NCBI GenBank assembly: GCA_963716925.1
Contig: CAVQUX010000024.1
Location: 186,001 to 250,000, forward strand
Direction of reading: 5' to 3'
From: DAISKN01 sp963716925
Lineage (GTDB): Bacteria > Acidobacteriota > Vicinamibacteria > Marinacidobacterales > SMYC01
Length of the DNA: 64,000 nt
The stretch's first letter is position 1; each line of letters starts with the position of its first letter. This document shows positions 43,162-52,744 of the stretch, one piece after another. The notes below the pieces were generated by a model. That model saw nothing but the letters and a program-made list of their open reading frames with translations. It ran no database searches and was not told the origin of the DNA. Both the position numbers and the translations under genes were made by a program.

Positions 43162-45546
43162 CTAACGGTTCTCAGGGCCAAGCCGAGATCCGCGGTCCGC
43201 CGCCCCAAGAGAGAGCAAGTTCGCAAGGAGGCGATAGGCCCCGGGTACTCCCAGCGGGAGCTGCCGGTGAAGCGCGTAGGCGAAGTACGTGTAGTAACCC
43301 TTCCCGTAGCGAGCCACGAGCCACCCTCCCCTTTGCGGCGGCTGCCCCTGGTCGTGGGTAGCGACGATCGGCACGTAGGCCTCGTCCCACTCGCTCCAGA
43401 ACTTCGAGCCTCGCTGTTCCAGCCAGGAGTCGAAGTCAGCGAGCGTGATGCGGTTGGGCGCTCCCATCACCGGATGGTCCGGAGCCAGGAACTCGACGGG
43501 CGAGTCCTCCTCCGAGACTTCCTCCGCATTCTCGGGCAGCGTGCCGGGGTAAGGAGCGATCCCGGTGGGTTGGAACTCCGGCGTGTTGTAGAGAACGACG
43601 AGGTGGCCTCCGTTCTCCACGTAGGAAAGGAGTCGCCGGTTGTGGGTGACGAGATCCTCTCGCACGGCGTAGGCCCGGGTTCCGACAACGATGGCCGCGT
43701 ATCCGTCCAGAGGCTTCGCCGCCAGATCCTCCGCCGAGAGCCGGTCCACCGTCGCTCCGAGAGCTTCGATCGCTTCCGGTACTTCGTCCCCCACTCCCTC
43801 CACGTAGCCGACGGCGAGACCGCTGACTCCCCGCACGTCGATTGACACGAGCCGCACTTCCGCGGGACTCACGAGATAGCGCGTCTCGAGATCCCGGTGC
43901 TCGATGGGGTCGTAGAGCTCGCGGTACGACCTGCCCTCGCTCGTCACGATCGCGCGGATGCGAGCGTCGCCGGCGACCGGGGAGGGAGACTCGACCTGAA
44001 ACGAGAAGCGACTCACCTGCCGGGGGTTCAGTTCCAGATCGCGAAAAGCGGGCTCGCCGTGGATCCCCACCGGGAGATCGAGGGACAAGCGCCCGCTGAG
44101 CGTACGGGAAGCGTGATTCCGGACCTCGACGGAAACCTCGAACCGCTCCGGGGAAACCTCCGGAGCGAGAATGACGAGCCGGGGCCGCGCCGAGACGGAG
44201 AGCGCGGGTAGCGCCACCAGCTCGCGCGCGACGTCGCCGAAGGGAAGCTGGGCGTCGAAGCGCTTCACGACCTCATGAGCGGTTAACACGACTCCTCGCA
44301 CTTCGTACTCGGCTTCCGCGCTCGCCATCGGCGGGGGAGCCCCTCGGAACCATCCCTCCCCCGCGTACCGGCTCTCCGCGATCGATTCGCGCCGAACGTG
44401 AGGCCTCCATGCGGCGGCATCCTCGTCGAGCCGCACCTCGACCACCCGGGACCAGGTTTCGTTGGGGGCCAGCTCGATTGGGGCGAATGGTTTCTCTGGG
44501 GAGTGCCAGCCCGCCGCGAGATCGACGCTCACCTTCTCGAGGCGCACCGGAGTGTGGCTTCCATTCCAGAAAGCCAGGCGCAGATCGAAGACATCTCCCG
44601 GCACAACCGGCTCCATGGTCGTGAAATCGGCCGCGCCCTTCGGCCTCGCGGTAGCGGAGAAGCGGATTCCCTCCGATGCCAAAATGGCGGAGGCGAGCCG
44701 TTCCCGCTCGAGGTTCCCGGGAACGAACGTCTCGATCCCGTCGAAGAAGCTCGACTCCTTCTCGGAGGTGTCGACGAAGCTCGCGACTCGCCGGTAGTAG
44801 CGGCGAAACGATCCTTCCGCGGGATGGACCCGGCCGGCGGTCTGGGAGCGCTGCAGGCTCAGCCCTCCGCGGGCGACGTTCTCATACGAGTCGCCGAGCC
44901 ACGCGTCGAAGACTCCCGAGTCGACGACGACGTTCCAGTCTTCATCCTCCCGTATTCCCCCGATGTACAGCTTGAGCGGCTGGAAAGGCGCGCCCGCCTC
45001 GGGGAAGAGAGTGCCGTCGCCTGCCGCATGAAACGCCTCGCGCGCGAGGACCCCGGCGAACTGATGCTGACCGTGCCCGTCCCGTTCGGTTCCCTGAAAG
45101 CGGGAGACGACGACGAGAGGCCGCTCCCATCGAATGACCTGCACCAGATCCCGGAGCGCCTCTTCCCTTCCCCACTTCTCGACCGCCTCCGTGAGCCGCT
45201 TCGAATAGCCGTAGTCCGCGAGCCTCGTGAAGTAGAGCGCATCGAGCCCGTAGTAGCGCCCCGCCGCGGCGAGCTCTTCCGCCCGAATCCAGCCGAGGCC
45301 GTCGAACAGCTCGGGTCCGATAGCGTTCGCCCCGGCCTCGCCGCGGGTGAGACTCACCAGGGCGACCCGCGCTCCCTGTCCCCGGCTCAGAAGCGTCAGC
45401 ATTCCGCCATGCTCGTCGTCGGGGTGCGCCGTCACATGGAGGAGGCTCGCCCGGGTCTCGAGCTTCTGGAGTTTTTCGCGAGTCGGGACGGGTTGGCCGA
45501 AGCACTCCGCCGCGAGCAGGAGCCCGAGGGCCCACAGCCGAACCAC
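43162..45546 (-). CDS. PIG-L family deacetylase with C-terminal extension
   Basis: A 794-residue exported protein. After a hydrophobic start (VRLWALGLLLAAECFG) the first 300 residues are a PIG-L/LmbE-type zinc N-deacetylase: HVTAHPDDEHGGMLTLLSRG near residue 34 and QGTERDGHGQHQFAGV near 145. The long C-terminal part has beta-rich domains and ends in a glutamine-amidotransferase-like stretch (YAAIVVGTRAYAVREDL, GGHLVVLYNTPEFQ). The substrate is unknown; members deacetylate GlcNAc-containing or mycothiol-type compounds. GTG 45546 is the start; the gene follows a RidA gene by seven bases. Confidence 0.85.
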   Translation of the reverse strand: MVRLWALGLLLAAECFGQPVPTREKLQKLETRASLLHVTAHPDDEHGGMLTLLSRGQGARVALVSLTRGEAGANAIGPELFDGLGWIRAEELAAAGRYYGLDALYFTRLADYGYSKRLTEAVEKWGREEALRDLVQVIRWERPLVVVSRFQGTERDGHGQHQFAGVLAREAFHAAGDGTLFPEAGAPFQPLKLYIGGIREDEDWNVVVDSGVFDAWLGDSYENVARGGLSLQRSQTAGRVHPAEGSFRRYYRRVASFVDTSEKESSFFDGIETFVPGNLERERLASAILASEGIRFSATARPKGAADFTTMEPVVPGDVFDLRLAFWNGSHTPVRLEKVSVDLAAGWHSPEKPFAPIELAPNETWSRVVEVRLDEDAAAWRPHVRRESIAESRYAGEGWFRGAPPPMASAEAEYEVRGVVLTAHEVVKRFDAQLPFGDVARELVALPALSVSARPRLVILAPEVSPERFEVSVEVRNHASRTLSGRLSLDLPVGIHGEPAFRDLELNPRQVSRFSFQVESPSPVAGDARIRAIVTSEGRSYRELYDPIEHRDLETRYLVSPAEVRLVSIDVRGVSGLAVGYVEGVGDEVPEAIEALGATVDRLSAEDLAAKPLDGYAAIVVGTRAYAVREDLVTHNRRLLSYVENGGHLVVLYNTPEFQPTGIAPYPGTLPENAEEVSEEDSPVEFLAPDHPVMGAPNRITLADFDSWLEQRGSKFWSEWDEAYVPIVATHDQGQPPQRGGWLVARYGKGYYTYFAYALHRQLPLGVPGAYRLLANLLSLGAADRGSRLGPENR

Positions 45547-45553
45547 CCGCGGC

Positions 45554-45952
45554 CTACCCGTTGACGACGGCGACGGCTTCGATTTCGACGAGAAAGTCTT
45601 CGCGGAAGAGCTGTTTGACCACGACCAGAGTGCTGGCGGGCGGCTGTTCGACATTGAGGTAGCGGTTCCGGATTTCGCGCAACCTCTGGAGATCCGACGC
45701 ATCGGTGAGATAGTAGTTGAGCTTGACCACGTCCTTGAACGTCGCTCCACCCTCTCCCAGGCGCGCCTCGAGATTCTTGAACACCTGTTCAACCTGCGCG
45801 CCGAGGTCGCCCTTTCCCACGAGATTTCCTTTATCGTCGAGCGCGATCTGTCCGGCGATGTAAAGCGTGCGGCCGCCGCGAACTTCGACGACGTGCGAAT
45901 AGCCGAGCGGATCGCGATGGAGGAAACGAGGCCTGGCATTGGTTTCGGTCAT
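45554..45952 (-). CDS. RidA/YjgF-family protein
   Basis: A 132-residue RidA-family protein (TLYIAGQIALDDKGNLVGKG, VEQVFKNLEARLGEGGATFK, DVVKLNYYLTDASDLQRLRE). Family members hydrolyse reactive enamines and imines, but many are uncharacterised. It is the first gene of an operon with the PIG-L protein and diverges from the EamA transporter with only 66 bases between starts. A second RidA copy belongs to the anthranilate operon; the two are not close in sequence. Confidence 0.88.
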   Translation of the reverse strand: MTETNARPRFLHRDPLGYSHVVEVRGGRTLYIAGQIALDDKGNLVGKGDLGAQVEQVFKNLEARLGEGGATFKDVVKLNYYLTDASDLQRLREIRNRYLNVEQPPASTLVVVKQLFREDFLVEIEAVAVVNG

Positions 45953-45974
45953 GAGTTCTCCTCTTCGTCTGGGT

Positions 45975-46000
45975 GCCCGAATTCTGGGCGCCCGAATTCT
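45975..46000. promoter_or_regulatory. Direct repeats in the divergent RidA/EamA promoter
   Basis: GCCCGAATTCT occurs twice, at 45975-45985 and 45990-46000, 15 bases apart in phase, directly before TAAGAT (46000-46005), a -10-like box for the transporter gene. Such spaced direct repeats are typical binding sites for a dimeric regulator or for two regulator copies. Confidence 0.45.
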
Positions 46001-46018
46001 AAGATAGGATGGCGCTCC

Positions 46019-46891
46019 TTGCGAGAACGGGCGAGCGGGATCGTATGCATGCTGGCGGGGGTGGCCTCCTTCGCCGGCATGGACGCGATCGGCAAGTGGG
46101 CGGTCCGGGAGTTCTCCGTTTTCCAGGTCCTCGCCGTGCGAAGCGCCGTCGCCGCTTCGATCCTTCTCCTGCTCGCGCCTTACTTCGGCGGTCGGGAAGT
46201 GCTTCGCACGAGCCAGCCTGCGGCACACGTCCTCCGGTCCCTCTGCAGCACCGTCGCGTTCCTGTTCTTCTTCGCTTCCGTGCGGGTCCTGCCCCTGGCG
46301 GACGCCATTGCCGTCGAGTTCGGCGGCCCGTTCATCGTAGTGGCGCTCTCCGTGCCGTTCCTGGGCGAGCGCGTAGGACGGAGCCGATGGATCGCGGTCG
46401 GGGTGGGCTCCCTCGGAATGCTCCTCGTCGCGCAGCCCTCGGGGAAAGGTTTCCGTCCCGAGGCGCTCCTGGTGCTCCTCGCCAGTTTCTCCTACTCGCT
46501 CATGATGGTTCTCACGCGGTGGATGGCGGAGCGAAGCGGCGGCAAGGAGCGGACGTTCACGTTCCTCGTCTACACCTTCGGGGTCCAGGGCCTCGTAGGC
46601 CTGGTGGGGTTGGGTGCGCTCGCGGTCTGGGAGCCCATGAGCGGATTCGACGTCGCCCTCACGGCGGCGATGGGGGTCTTCACGCTCTGCGGACACCTCG
46701 GGGTCACCGCAGCCTTCCAGAGGGCTCCGGCCTCGGTGGTCGCGCCCTTCGAGTACACGGCGCTCGTGTGGGCCACGATCTTCGGTTTCCTGTTCTTCGG
46801 CGATTTCCCGGGGCCGATGGTCTGGATGGGAGTCGCGATCATCGTGGGCGCGGGGCTCTACACGCTCCGGAGCGAGGACGCTACTCCGTGA
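46019..46891 (+). CDS. EamA/DMT-family transporter
   Basis: A 290-residue inner-membrane protein with ten hydrophobic helices in two EamA repeats (LLLLAPYFGGREVLRTSQPA, SVRVLPLADAIAVEFGGPFI, ALSVPFLGERVGRSRWIAVG and PFEYTALVWATIFGFLFFGD). DMT transporters export metabolites such as amino acids or drugs; substrate unknown. The TTG at 46019 gives MRERASGIVCMLAGVASFAG; no ATG precedes the first helix. The 3' end overlaps the convergent nudC by 11 bases. Confidence 0.85.
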   Translation: MRERASGIVCMLAGVASFAGMDAIGKWAVREFSVFQVLAVRSAVAASILLLLAPYFGGREVLRTSQPAAHVLRSLCSTVAFLFFFASVRVLPLADAIAVEFGGPFIVVALSVPFLGERVGRSRWIAVGVGSLGMLLVAQPSGKGFRPEALLVLLASFSYSLMMVLTRWMAERSGGKERTFTFLVYTFGVQGLVGLVGLGALAVWEPMSGFDVALTAAMGVFTLCGHLGVTAAFQRAPASVVAPFEYTALVWATIFGFLFFGDFPGPMVWMGVAIIVGAGLYTLRSEDATP

Positions 46892-47774
46892 GCCAGTCCT
46901 CGATGAGCCGTCTCGCGATCGAGATCGTCGAGGGGAGCTCGACTCCTTCCCGGCGCCGCACCTGATCGCGCGTGAACCAGCGCGCGTCCTCGAGCTCGTC
47001 CGGCGAAACGACGACCTCCCTCGTTCGCGCGCGGGCGGTGAACCCGAGCATGAGCGAGCTGGGAAAGGGCCATGGTTGAGACGAATGGTAGTGGACCTCG
47101 TCGACCTCGACGGCCGTCTCCTCGTACACCTCGCGCCTCACCGCCTCTTCGAGGCTTTCGCCGGGCTCGACGAACCCCGCGAGGGTCGAGTACACCCGAG
47201 GCGGCCAGGCGGACTGCCGTCCGAGGAGACTGCGCTCGCCGTCGGTGACGAGCATGATCACCGCGGGATCGGTCCGAGGAAAATGCTGTTCCCCGCAGAC
47301 ATCGTTCGCGCAGACGCGCACGTGCCCTCCCTGGGTCGATCTCGTCTCGCTTCCGCAGACGCCGCAGAAGCGATGCCTGCGGTGCCAGCTCAGAATTCCG
47401 GAGGCGTAGGCGAGAAGCGCCCCCTCCGCCCGGGAAACGAGCGGTGCGACTTCGCGGAGCCCGAGGACGGCGTGAACGGAGGGAAGCCCCAGGGACTCCG
47501 CGGGCTCGTCGACCGACGAGAGATCGACGGCGAAGTAAAAGATTCCGCCTCCCGTACCCAATAGAACCCGCGATTCGCGGTAAGCCTCGAGCCGGTCGGG
47601 GCCGAGGAGCACGAGAGAGGTCACGTCCTCGCGCAGCACGAGGTGCTTCGACCTCCAGACCGGGAGAACGCGGGTCTCGGGACGGCTCCACGCCTCGTCG
47701 AGTCGCTCGGGGCTCGAGCGCAGGCGAAAGGCGCGATCGAGCTCCAGCCCGCTCAGGAAGTTGAGGCGTTTCAC
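46881..47774 (-). CDS. nudC: NAD(H) pyrophosphatase / decapping Nudix hydrolase
   Basis: A 297-residue Nudix protein of the NudC type. The zinc ribbon is CGVCG...CANDVC near residues 136-156, the Nudix box GFVEPGESLEEAVRREVYEE near 203-222, and SQPWPFPSSLMLGF the NADH-specific motif that separates NudC from other Nudix enzymes. NudC hydrolyses NADH and removes NAD caps from RNA. The GTG at 47774 overlaps the cytochrome gene stop by four bases (GTGA); the two genes are co-transcribed. Confidence 0.92.
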   Translation of the reverse strand: MKRLNFLSGLELDRAFRLRSSPERLDEAWSRPETRVLPVWRSKHLVLREDVTSLVLLGPDRLEAYRESRVLLGTGGGIFYFAVDLSSVDEPAESLGLPSVHAVLGLREVAPLVSRAEGALLAYASGILSWHRRHRFCGVCGSETRSTQGGHVRVCANDVCGEQHFPRTDPAVIMLVTDGERSLLGRQSAWPPRVYSTLAGFVEPGESLEEAVRREVYEETAVEVDEVHYHSSQPWPFPSSLMLGFTARARTREVVVSPDELEDARWFTRDQVRRREGVELPSTISIARRLIEDWLTE

Positions 47775-48325
47775 CGCCTCAGGAGCGGATAGAACTGGGT
47801 GAAAACGTTGTCCGTCGCGGCGTGCTCGTGATGGCAGTCGTAGCACTGCGCCTTCCGGAAGGGCTCGGCGGTCGCCGCGATCTTCGAGCCGTCGCGCATG
47901 AAGCTCACGTAGCCCCACCCCTCGGGGAAACGCTCCTTGTCCTTGATCGCGGCCGAGAATCCCGTCAGCTTGTCTCCGTAGAACCCGCCGGTGAGCCCGG
48001 ACTTCGGCTCCTTCGTTCCGGCGTTGTAGACCTCCATCGCCAGAATGGTCTTCTCCGGAAACACGCCCGTCTTCTGGAACTCGTCATAGGCTTCCGGCTG
48101 GATGTAGACGTTGTGGAAGCTTCCCGGGCCGTCGTCGGTTCCGCCGTCGCCCATGTAGCGGAGCCCGAGGGAAGTTCCCACGAACACCCACTTGCGGTAC
48201 CCCTCGGGGCGGATGACGTTCCCGGCACCGTCGTAAGCGGGGACGGTCATCCTCGCGGGAACGGCGGCGCCCGCTCCGAGAGCCACGAGAGCCCCCCCGA
48301 GAATCCACAGCCAGTGCTTTCTCAT
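47771..48325 (-). CDS. Cytochrome P460 family protein
   Basis: A 184-residue exported protein with a single N-terminal hydrophobic segment (LWILGGALVALGAGAAV) and a C-terminal haem motif QCYDCHHEHAATDNVFTQFY near residues 157-176. YRKWVFVGTSLGLRYMGDG and FHNVYIQPEAYDEFQKTG match the cytochrome P460 domain. P460 proteins oxidise hydroxylamine or act in electron transfer in the periplasm; the role here is unknown. ATG 48325 is preceded at six bases by TATCTT, a -10-like box, with no ribosome-binding site. Confidence 0.8.
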   Translation of the reverse strand: MRKHWLWILGGALVALGAGAAVPARMTVPAYDGAGNVIRPEGYRKWVFVGTSLGLRYMGDGGTDDGPGSFHNVYIQPEAYDEFQKTGVFPEKTILAMEVYNAGTKEPKSGLTGGFYGDKLTGFSAAIKDKERFPEGWGYVSFMRDGSKIAATAEPFRKAQCYDCHHEHAATDNVFTQFYPLLRR

Positions 48326-48329
48326 GCGA

Positions 48330-49709
48330 TCAAGATACGTCGGGGCGGCTCGCGGGCGCAATCGCGGGAGCCGCCGGAATCGCCCTCGCCTCGAACATCC
48401 CCGTCGAGGTCAGAACGAGCCGGCAGGCGTACATCATGTAAGCGTTTCCCACGATGCGGCCGGTGAGGAGCGATACCACGGCCGCGACCACGCCGATCCA
48501 ATCCAGGACATGAACGGTGAGGTAGAGGACGACAACGATGGTCGTGACTTCGATCATCGTCGAGAGAGTGATCGATCGGGTAGCCCGGCCGAAGACGAGG
48601 ATCGCCCGCTGGTAGGCGAGCTGCATCGAGAAGAACGGAATCGTGGAAAAGATCCGGAGCGGGAGGACGGCGAACAGGGAAAGCTCCGGGCTCAGCCCGG
48701 AGACGTCACGGAACCAGACGTGGACGAGAGGGGTGAAGGCGATGAGCCCGAGCCCGGCGGTCGCCGCAACTCCCACGAACGCGGCGAACGTCGAGACCCG
48801 CCGGAAGTTCTCCCGGGTGCCGTCGAGGAGCGCTATCGCCGCCTCCTGGTAGGAGAGGCCGATGCTTCGGAACAGAAACGTGAGGGAAGTGATGACCGGC
48901 AGCACCGCGAGGGAATCGAGGGCCTGCCGGCTCCCTCCGAGGAAGAAGATCATCGTCGGCTGCACTCCCAGGGCGATGACCGACGTCAGGGCGAGCGGAA
49001 AGTAGAAATCGGCGATGCGTCGCAGGGTGAGCGCTTCCCCGCCGGGGCCGGGTGAACGCCGTGGGATTCGTTCGCGCACGCCCCACGCCATGAACCGGGT
49101 GCCGATGGCCTCGAGCACCACCCCCACCGAAAGCGCCCCCGCTCCCACCAGCGCCCCGGGAAGCTCGAAGTTGCGGAAGAGCACGATCGCCGCGCCGCTC
49201 ATCCCGATGACCCGGATGACCGTCCCCATGGCGACGCGCCTCGTGAGGTCCTGTCGGATCAGGATACCCTGGTAGAAACGGCGATAGCCGATGGCCGCGG
49301 GCCAGGGCGTGAGCAGCAGAAGCGCGCGGTGCGTGAGCTCGGCAACCGAGTCGGGAAGCCCGATGAGATCCTTCGCAATCCAGTCGAATATCGCGGGAAG
49401 AAGGCCAACGAGAATGACGATCGTGACCGTGAGGTTGAGAGCGAAGCTGAAGTTGCGAAGACGCCGGTAGGAGTCGAGATCCTTCACCAGGGCCGTCGAA
49501 GCGCTCAAGATCATGATGATGGGGGCTTCGGCGATGGTCGCGAACGAGAACGCTACTCCGAAAGCCGCGAGGTTGAAGATGGGCTCCGGAAGCCGCGCGA
49601 TGACCGCGGCGAGGAACGGTCCTTCGATGGACATCATCAGCCAGGTGGCCGCGAGGGGCAGCCAGAGACGGAAGATCCGCCGGTAGCTCAGGGATGCGCG
49701 GCTTTCCAA
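48330..49709 (-). CDS. MATE-like multidrug/oligosaccharide exporter
   Basis: A 459-residue membrane protein with about twelve hydrophobic segments and the layout of the MOP/MATE superfamily (RLWLPLAATWLMMSIEGPFL, ALNLTVTIVILVGLLPAIFD, LFRSIGLSYQEAAIALLDGT). MATE proteins export drugs or organic cations; polysaccharide flippases have a similar fold, so the substrate is open. TTG 49709 is the most likely start because it overlaps the hemW end and no other start precedes the first helix. It is the last gene of the lepA-hemW block. Confidence 0.75.
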   Translation of the reverse strand: MESRASLSYRRIFRLWLPLAATWLMMSIEGPFLAAVIARLPEPIFNLAAFGVAFSFATIAEAPIIMILSASTALVKDLDSYRRLRNFSFALNLTVTIVILVGLLPAIFDWIAKDLIGLPDSVAELTHRALLLLTPWPAAIGYRRFYQGILIRQDLTRRVAMGTVIRVIGMSGAAIVLFRNFELPGALVGAGALSVGVVLEAIGTRFMAWGVRERIPRRSPGPGGEALTLRRIADFYFPLALTSVIALGVQPTMIFFLGGSRQALDSLAVLPVITSLTFLFRSIGLSYQEAAIALLDGTRENFRRVSTFAAFVGVAATAGLGLIAFTPLVHVWFRDVSGLSPELSLFAVLPLRIFSTIPFFSMQLAYQRAILVFGRATRSITLSTMIEVTTIVVVLYLTVHVLDWIGVVAAVVSLLTGRIVGNAYMMYACRLVLTSTGMFEARAIPAAPAIAPASRPDVS

Positions 49710-50854
49710 GGAAGGGGCGGAAGATGGAAGGCGGCGGCGAGTCCGTCGGCGACCGCGAGCCCATCGAGCGTCGGCCGAATCCAGGAGCCGTCCCTTACGA
49801 GGAGCGCCTCCTCGAGACTCGTCTCGAGGAGCGCGCGGTTGAGGTCGAGGAGGTCGACCCCGAAGCGCTTTTCGATGTCGTCGAGGTCGAACCCCTCGCG
49901 AGTGCGGAGCCTGAGCATGAGCGTCTCCAGCAGAAGCTCCTCGCGGGAGAGCGCCTCGGTCCCCGCTTCGGGAATCTCGCCCCGAAGAAGCCGCCGCTCC
50001 CAGTCGAAGAACGAGCGCTCGTTCCACGAGCGCGCGCTGCCGTCGAAGGAGTGAGCCCCGGGGCCGAGTCCGAGGTAAGGCGCGTGCACCCAGTACTTCT
50101 GATTGTGCCGGGAGCGGTGCTCGGGAGCGCGGGCGAAGTTGGATACCTCGTAGGCCTCGTAGCCGGCGCTCTCGAGCACGCGGTGAGTCAGGCGGAACAG
50201 GGCTGATTGCGCCGCCTCCGATGCCTCCTCGAGACGTCCCTCCCTCTTCCGGCGCCCGAAGAGAGTTCTTTCGTGCACCGTCAGCTGGTAGCAGGAGAAA
50301 TGGTCCGGCCCCAGGGCGGCAGCGGACTCCAGATCCTTGCGGAGGCGCTCCTCCGTCTGGCCGGGAAGACCGTAGATCAGATCGACGGAAACGGTCTCGA
50401 AGCCGCCCTGGCAGGAGAGGGCGATCGCTCGCTCCGCGTCGCCTCTCGTGTGGCCCCGGCCGAGGAACCGAAGCGATTCGGGATCGAGCGACTGGACTCC
50501 CAGGCTCAATGTTCCGACCCTCGCTTCCCGGAAGCCCTCGAGCGAGGCCTCGCTCACGTCCTCGGGATTGGCCTCGAGGAACACCCGGTATCCCGCGGAA
50601 AGCCACGCGCGCCCCGAAAGCGCCTCCACGAGACGCCGGAGATCCGAAGCCGGGAGCAGGCTCGGAGTGCCGCCCCCGAAGTAGAGAGTGTCGAAAGGAG
50701 CGCCGGGCGTTCCTCGGAGCGCGATCTCGGTCAGCAGGAGATCCACGAAGCGGGAGCGGCGGGCCTCGGTCGCGACGTTCACCGCGAAATCGCAGTATGG
50801 ACAGAGAGTCGAGCAGAACGGGACGTGGACGTAGAGTCCCGCTTCAGGACTCAT
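49688..50854 (-). CDS. hemW: Radical SAM haem chaperone HemW
   Basis: A 388-residue radical SAM protein. The Fe-S motif VPFCSTLCPYCDF is at residues 11-23 and includes the CxxxCxxC signature; the GGGTPSLL SAM loop follows, and SLGVQSLDPESLRFLGRGHT is the HemN-like central motif. This fits HemW, which delivers haem to respiratory enzymes, rather than true HemN. It overlaps the lepA stop by 11 bases, a common lepA-hemW arrangement. Confidence 0.9.
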   Translation of the reverse strand: MSPEAGLYVHVPFCSTLCPYCDFAVNVATEARRSRFVDLLLTEIALRGTPGAPFDTLYFGGGTPSLLPASDLRRLVEALSGRAWLSAGYRVFLEANPEDVSEASLEGFREARVGTLSLGVQSLDPESLRFLGRGHTRGDAERAIALSCQGGFETVSVDLIYGLPGQTEERLRKDLESAAALGPDHFSCYQLTVHERTLFGRRKREGRLEEASEAAQSALFRLTHRVLESAGYEAYEVSNFARAPEHRSRHNQKYWVHAPYLGLGPGAHSFDGSARSWNERSFFDWERRLLRGEIPEAGTEALSREELLLETLMLRLRTREGFDLDDIEKRFGVDLLDLNRALLETSLEEALLVRDGSWIRPTLDGLAVADGLAAAFHLPPLPWKAAHP

Positions 50855-52646
50855 CCGATTTCAGGACGGCGATGAAGGCGGCCTGCGGTATCTCGACCGC
50901 CCCCACCATCTTCATCCGCTTCTTGCCTTCCTTCTGCTTCTCCAGGAGCTTCCGCTTGCGGGTGATGTCCCCCCCGTAGCACTTGGCGGTCACGTCCTTG
51001 CGAAAAGCGTTGATGGTGGTGCGGGCGATGATTTTGGCGCCGATAGCGCCCTGGATCGCGATTCGGAACTGCTGCCGGGGGATGGTCTCGGCGAGCTTCT
51101 CGCAGTAGTGCATGGCGCGGACCCGGGCCTTGTCCTCGTGCACCAGCTGGGAAAGAGCGTCCACCTTCTCGTCGTTCACCAGGATGTCCACCTTGACGAT
51201 CTTGGTCTCACGGTAGTCGAGAAGCTCGTAGTCGAACGAGCCGTACCCCTGGGTCAGGGTCTTGAGCCGATCGTAGAAATCGAACAGGACCTCGGCCAGC
51301 GGAAGCTCGGCCGTGAGCTCCACCCTGCCCTGGGCGAGATAGTGAAACGACGACTTCTCGCCTCGACGCTCGCGGCAGAGCTCCATGATCGGGCCGAGGT
51401 ATCGCTCCGGCATCATGATCGAGGCCTTGATGAACGGCTCCTCGGTCTTGGCGATGCGGGACGGGTCGGGATAGAGGCTCGGGTTGTCCACCTGAAGCAC
51501 CTCGCCGCCCTCGAGGGTGATGCGGTAGCGCACCGACGGCGCGGAGAGAAGGAGGGCGAGGCCGTACTCGCGCTCCAGCCGCTCTTGAACGACGTCGAGG
51601 TGGAGGAGCCCGAGAAACCCGCACCGGAATCCGAACCCCAGGGCCGACGAAGAGTCCTTCTGGTAGATGATCGCCGGGTCGTTGAGCGAGAGCTTCTCGA
51701 GGGCCTTCGCCAGGTCCTCGTATTCGTCGGTCGATATCGGGTAGATCGAGGAGAACACCACCGGCTTCGCTTCCTTGTACCCGGGTAGGGGCTCGGAAGC
51801 ACCTCGATCGGCGTCGGTGATGGTGTCGCCCATGGCGATGTCCCGGATGGCCTTGATGTTCGCGATGACATATCCCACGGCGCCGGCGACGAGCTCCTTG
51901 GTCTTCACCCGCTTGAGCTGGAGAAGACCCACTTCCTCCACCTCGTACTCCTTGTCGGTATGCATCAGGCGGATCCGCTGGCCGGCGGCGATCCGACCTT
52001 CCCGCACCCGCACGAGGGCCACCACCCCGCGATAGGAGTCGTACTGGGCGTCGAAGATGAGCGCCTTCAACGGAGCGTCGGGATCCCCCGTGGGCGGAGG
52101 GAGCTTCTTGACGATGGCTTCGAGGAGCTCGTCGATGCCGATTCCGAGCTTCGCGGACACCGGAATCGCCTCGAAAGGGTCGAGCCCGAGGTCGGAGTCG
52201 ATCTCTTCGCGGATCCGATCGACGTCCGCCGCAGGAAGATCGATCTTGTTGATTACCGGCAGCAGCGTGAGGTTGTACTCCATCGCCACGTAGAGGTTCG
52301 CGAGTGTCTGGGCCTCGACACCCTGGGAGGCGTCGACCAGGATGAGCGCTCCGTCGCAGGACATCAGTGAGCGACGCACTTCATGGGAGAAATCCACGTG
52401 CCCCGGCGTATCGATGAGGTTCAGCTGGTACTCGTTGCCGTCCTTCGCGCGGTACAGAAGGGTGACGGAGTTGCTCTTGATGGTGATGCCCCGCTCCCGC
52501 TCGATATCCATCGAGTCGAGGATCTGGTCGCGGAACTCGCGGTCGGCGACGCCTCCGCACCTCTGGATGAGGCGGTCGGCGAGCGTCGACTTGCCGTGAT
52601 CGATGTGGGCGATGATGCAGAAATTGCGGACGAGCTCGGAAGACAT
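50844..52646 (-). CDS. lepA: Elongation factor 4 (back-translocase GTPase)
   Basis: A 600-residue translational GTPase. The G1 motif AHIDHGKST is at residues 13-21, DTPGHVDFSHEV (G3) near 78, NKIDLP (G4) near 131. The C-terminal domain has the LepA-specific HYCEKLAETIPRQQF and KCYGGDITRKRKLLEKQKEG stretches, and no EF-G domain IV. LepA stabilises translation at high ionic strength. The start at 52646 is exact; a 20-bp palindrome lies 13 bases upstream. Confidence 0.95.
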   Translation of the reverse strand: MSSELVRNFCIIAHIDHGKSTLADRLIQRCGGVADREFRDQILDSMDIERERGITIKSNSVTLLYRAKDGNEYQLNLIDTPGHVDFSHEVRRSLMSCDGALILVDASQGVEAQTLANLYVAMEYNLTLLPVINKIDLPAADVDRIREEIDSDLGLDPFEAIPVSAKLGIGIDELLEAIVKKLPPPTGDPDAPLKALIFDAQYDSYRGVVALVRVREGRIAAGQRIRLMHTDKEYEVEEVGLLQLKRVKTKELVAGAVGYVIANIKAIRDIAMGDTITDADRGASEPLPGYKEAKPVVFSSIYPISTDEYEDLAKALEKLSLNDPAIIYQKDSSSALGFGFRCGFLGLLHLDVVQERLEREYGLALLLSAPSVRYRITLEGGEVLQVDNPSLYPDPSRIAKTEEPFIKASIMMPERYLGPIMELCRERRGEKSSFHYLAQGRVELTAELPLAEVLFDFYDRLKTLTQGYGSFDYELLDYRETKIVKVDILVNDEKVDALSQLVHEDKARVRAMHYCEKLAETIPRQQFRIAIQGAIGAKIIARTTINAFRKDVTAKCYGGDITRKRKLLEKQKEGKKRMKMVGAVEIPQAAFIAVLKSDES

Positions 52647-52658
52647 AATTTGAACGAA

Positions 52659-52678
52659 GCTAAACGGGCTAGTTTAGC
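52659..52678. promoter_or_regulatory. Palindrome at the lepA promoter
   Basis: GCTAAAC-GGGCTA-GTTTAGC: perfect 7-bp arms, six-base spacer, ending 13 bases from the lepA ATG. On the minus strand the first arm includes TAAACT, a plausible -10 box, so a protein bound here would block transcription. It may also be a hairpin. Confidence 0.5.
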
Positions 52679-52744
52679 ACAGCGAAAAAACCGGCAGGAC
52701 CGCGACCTCCACCGGAGAGCCGTCGGGCGGATCGTAGTTGAAAT

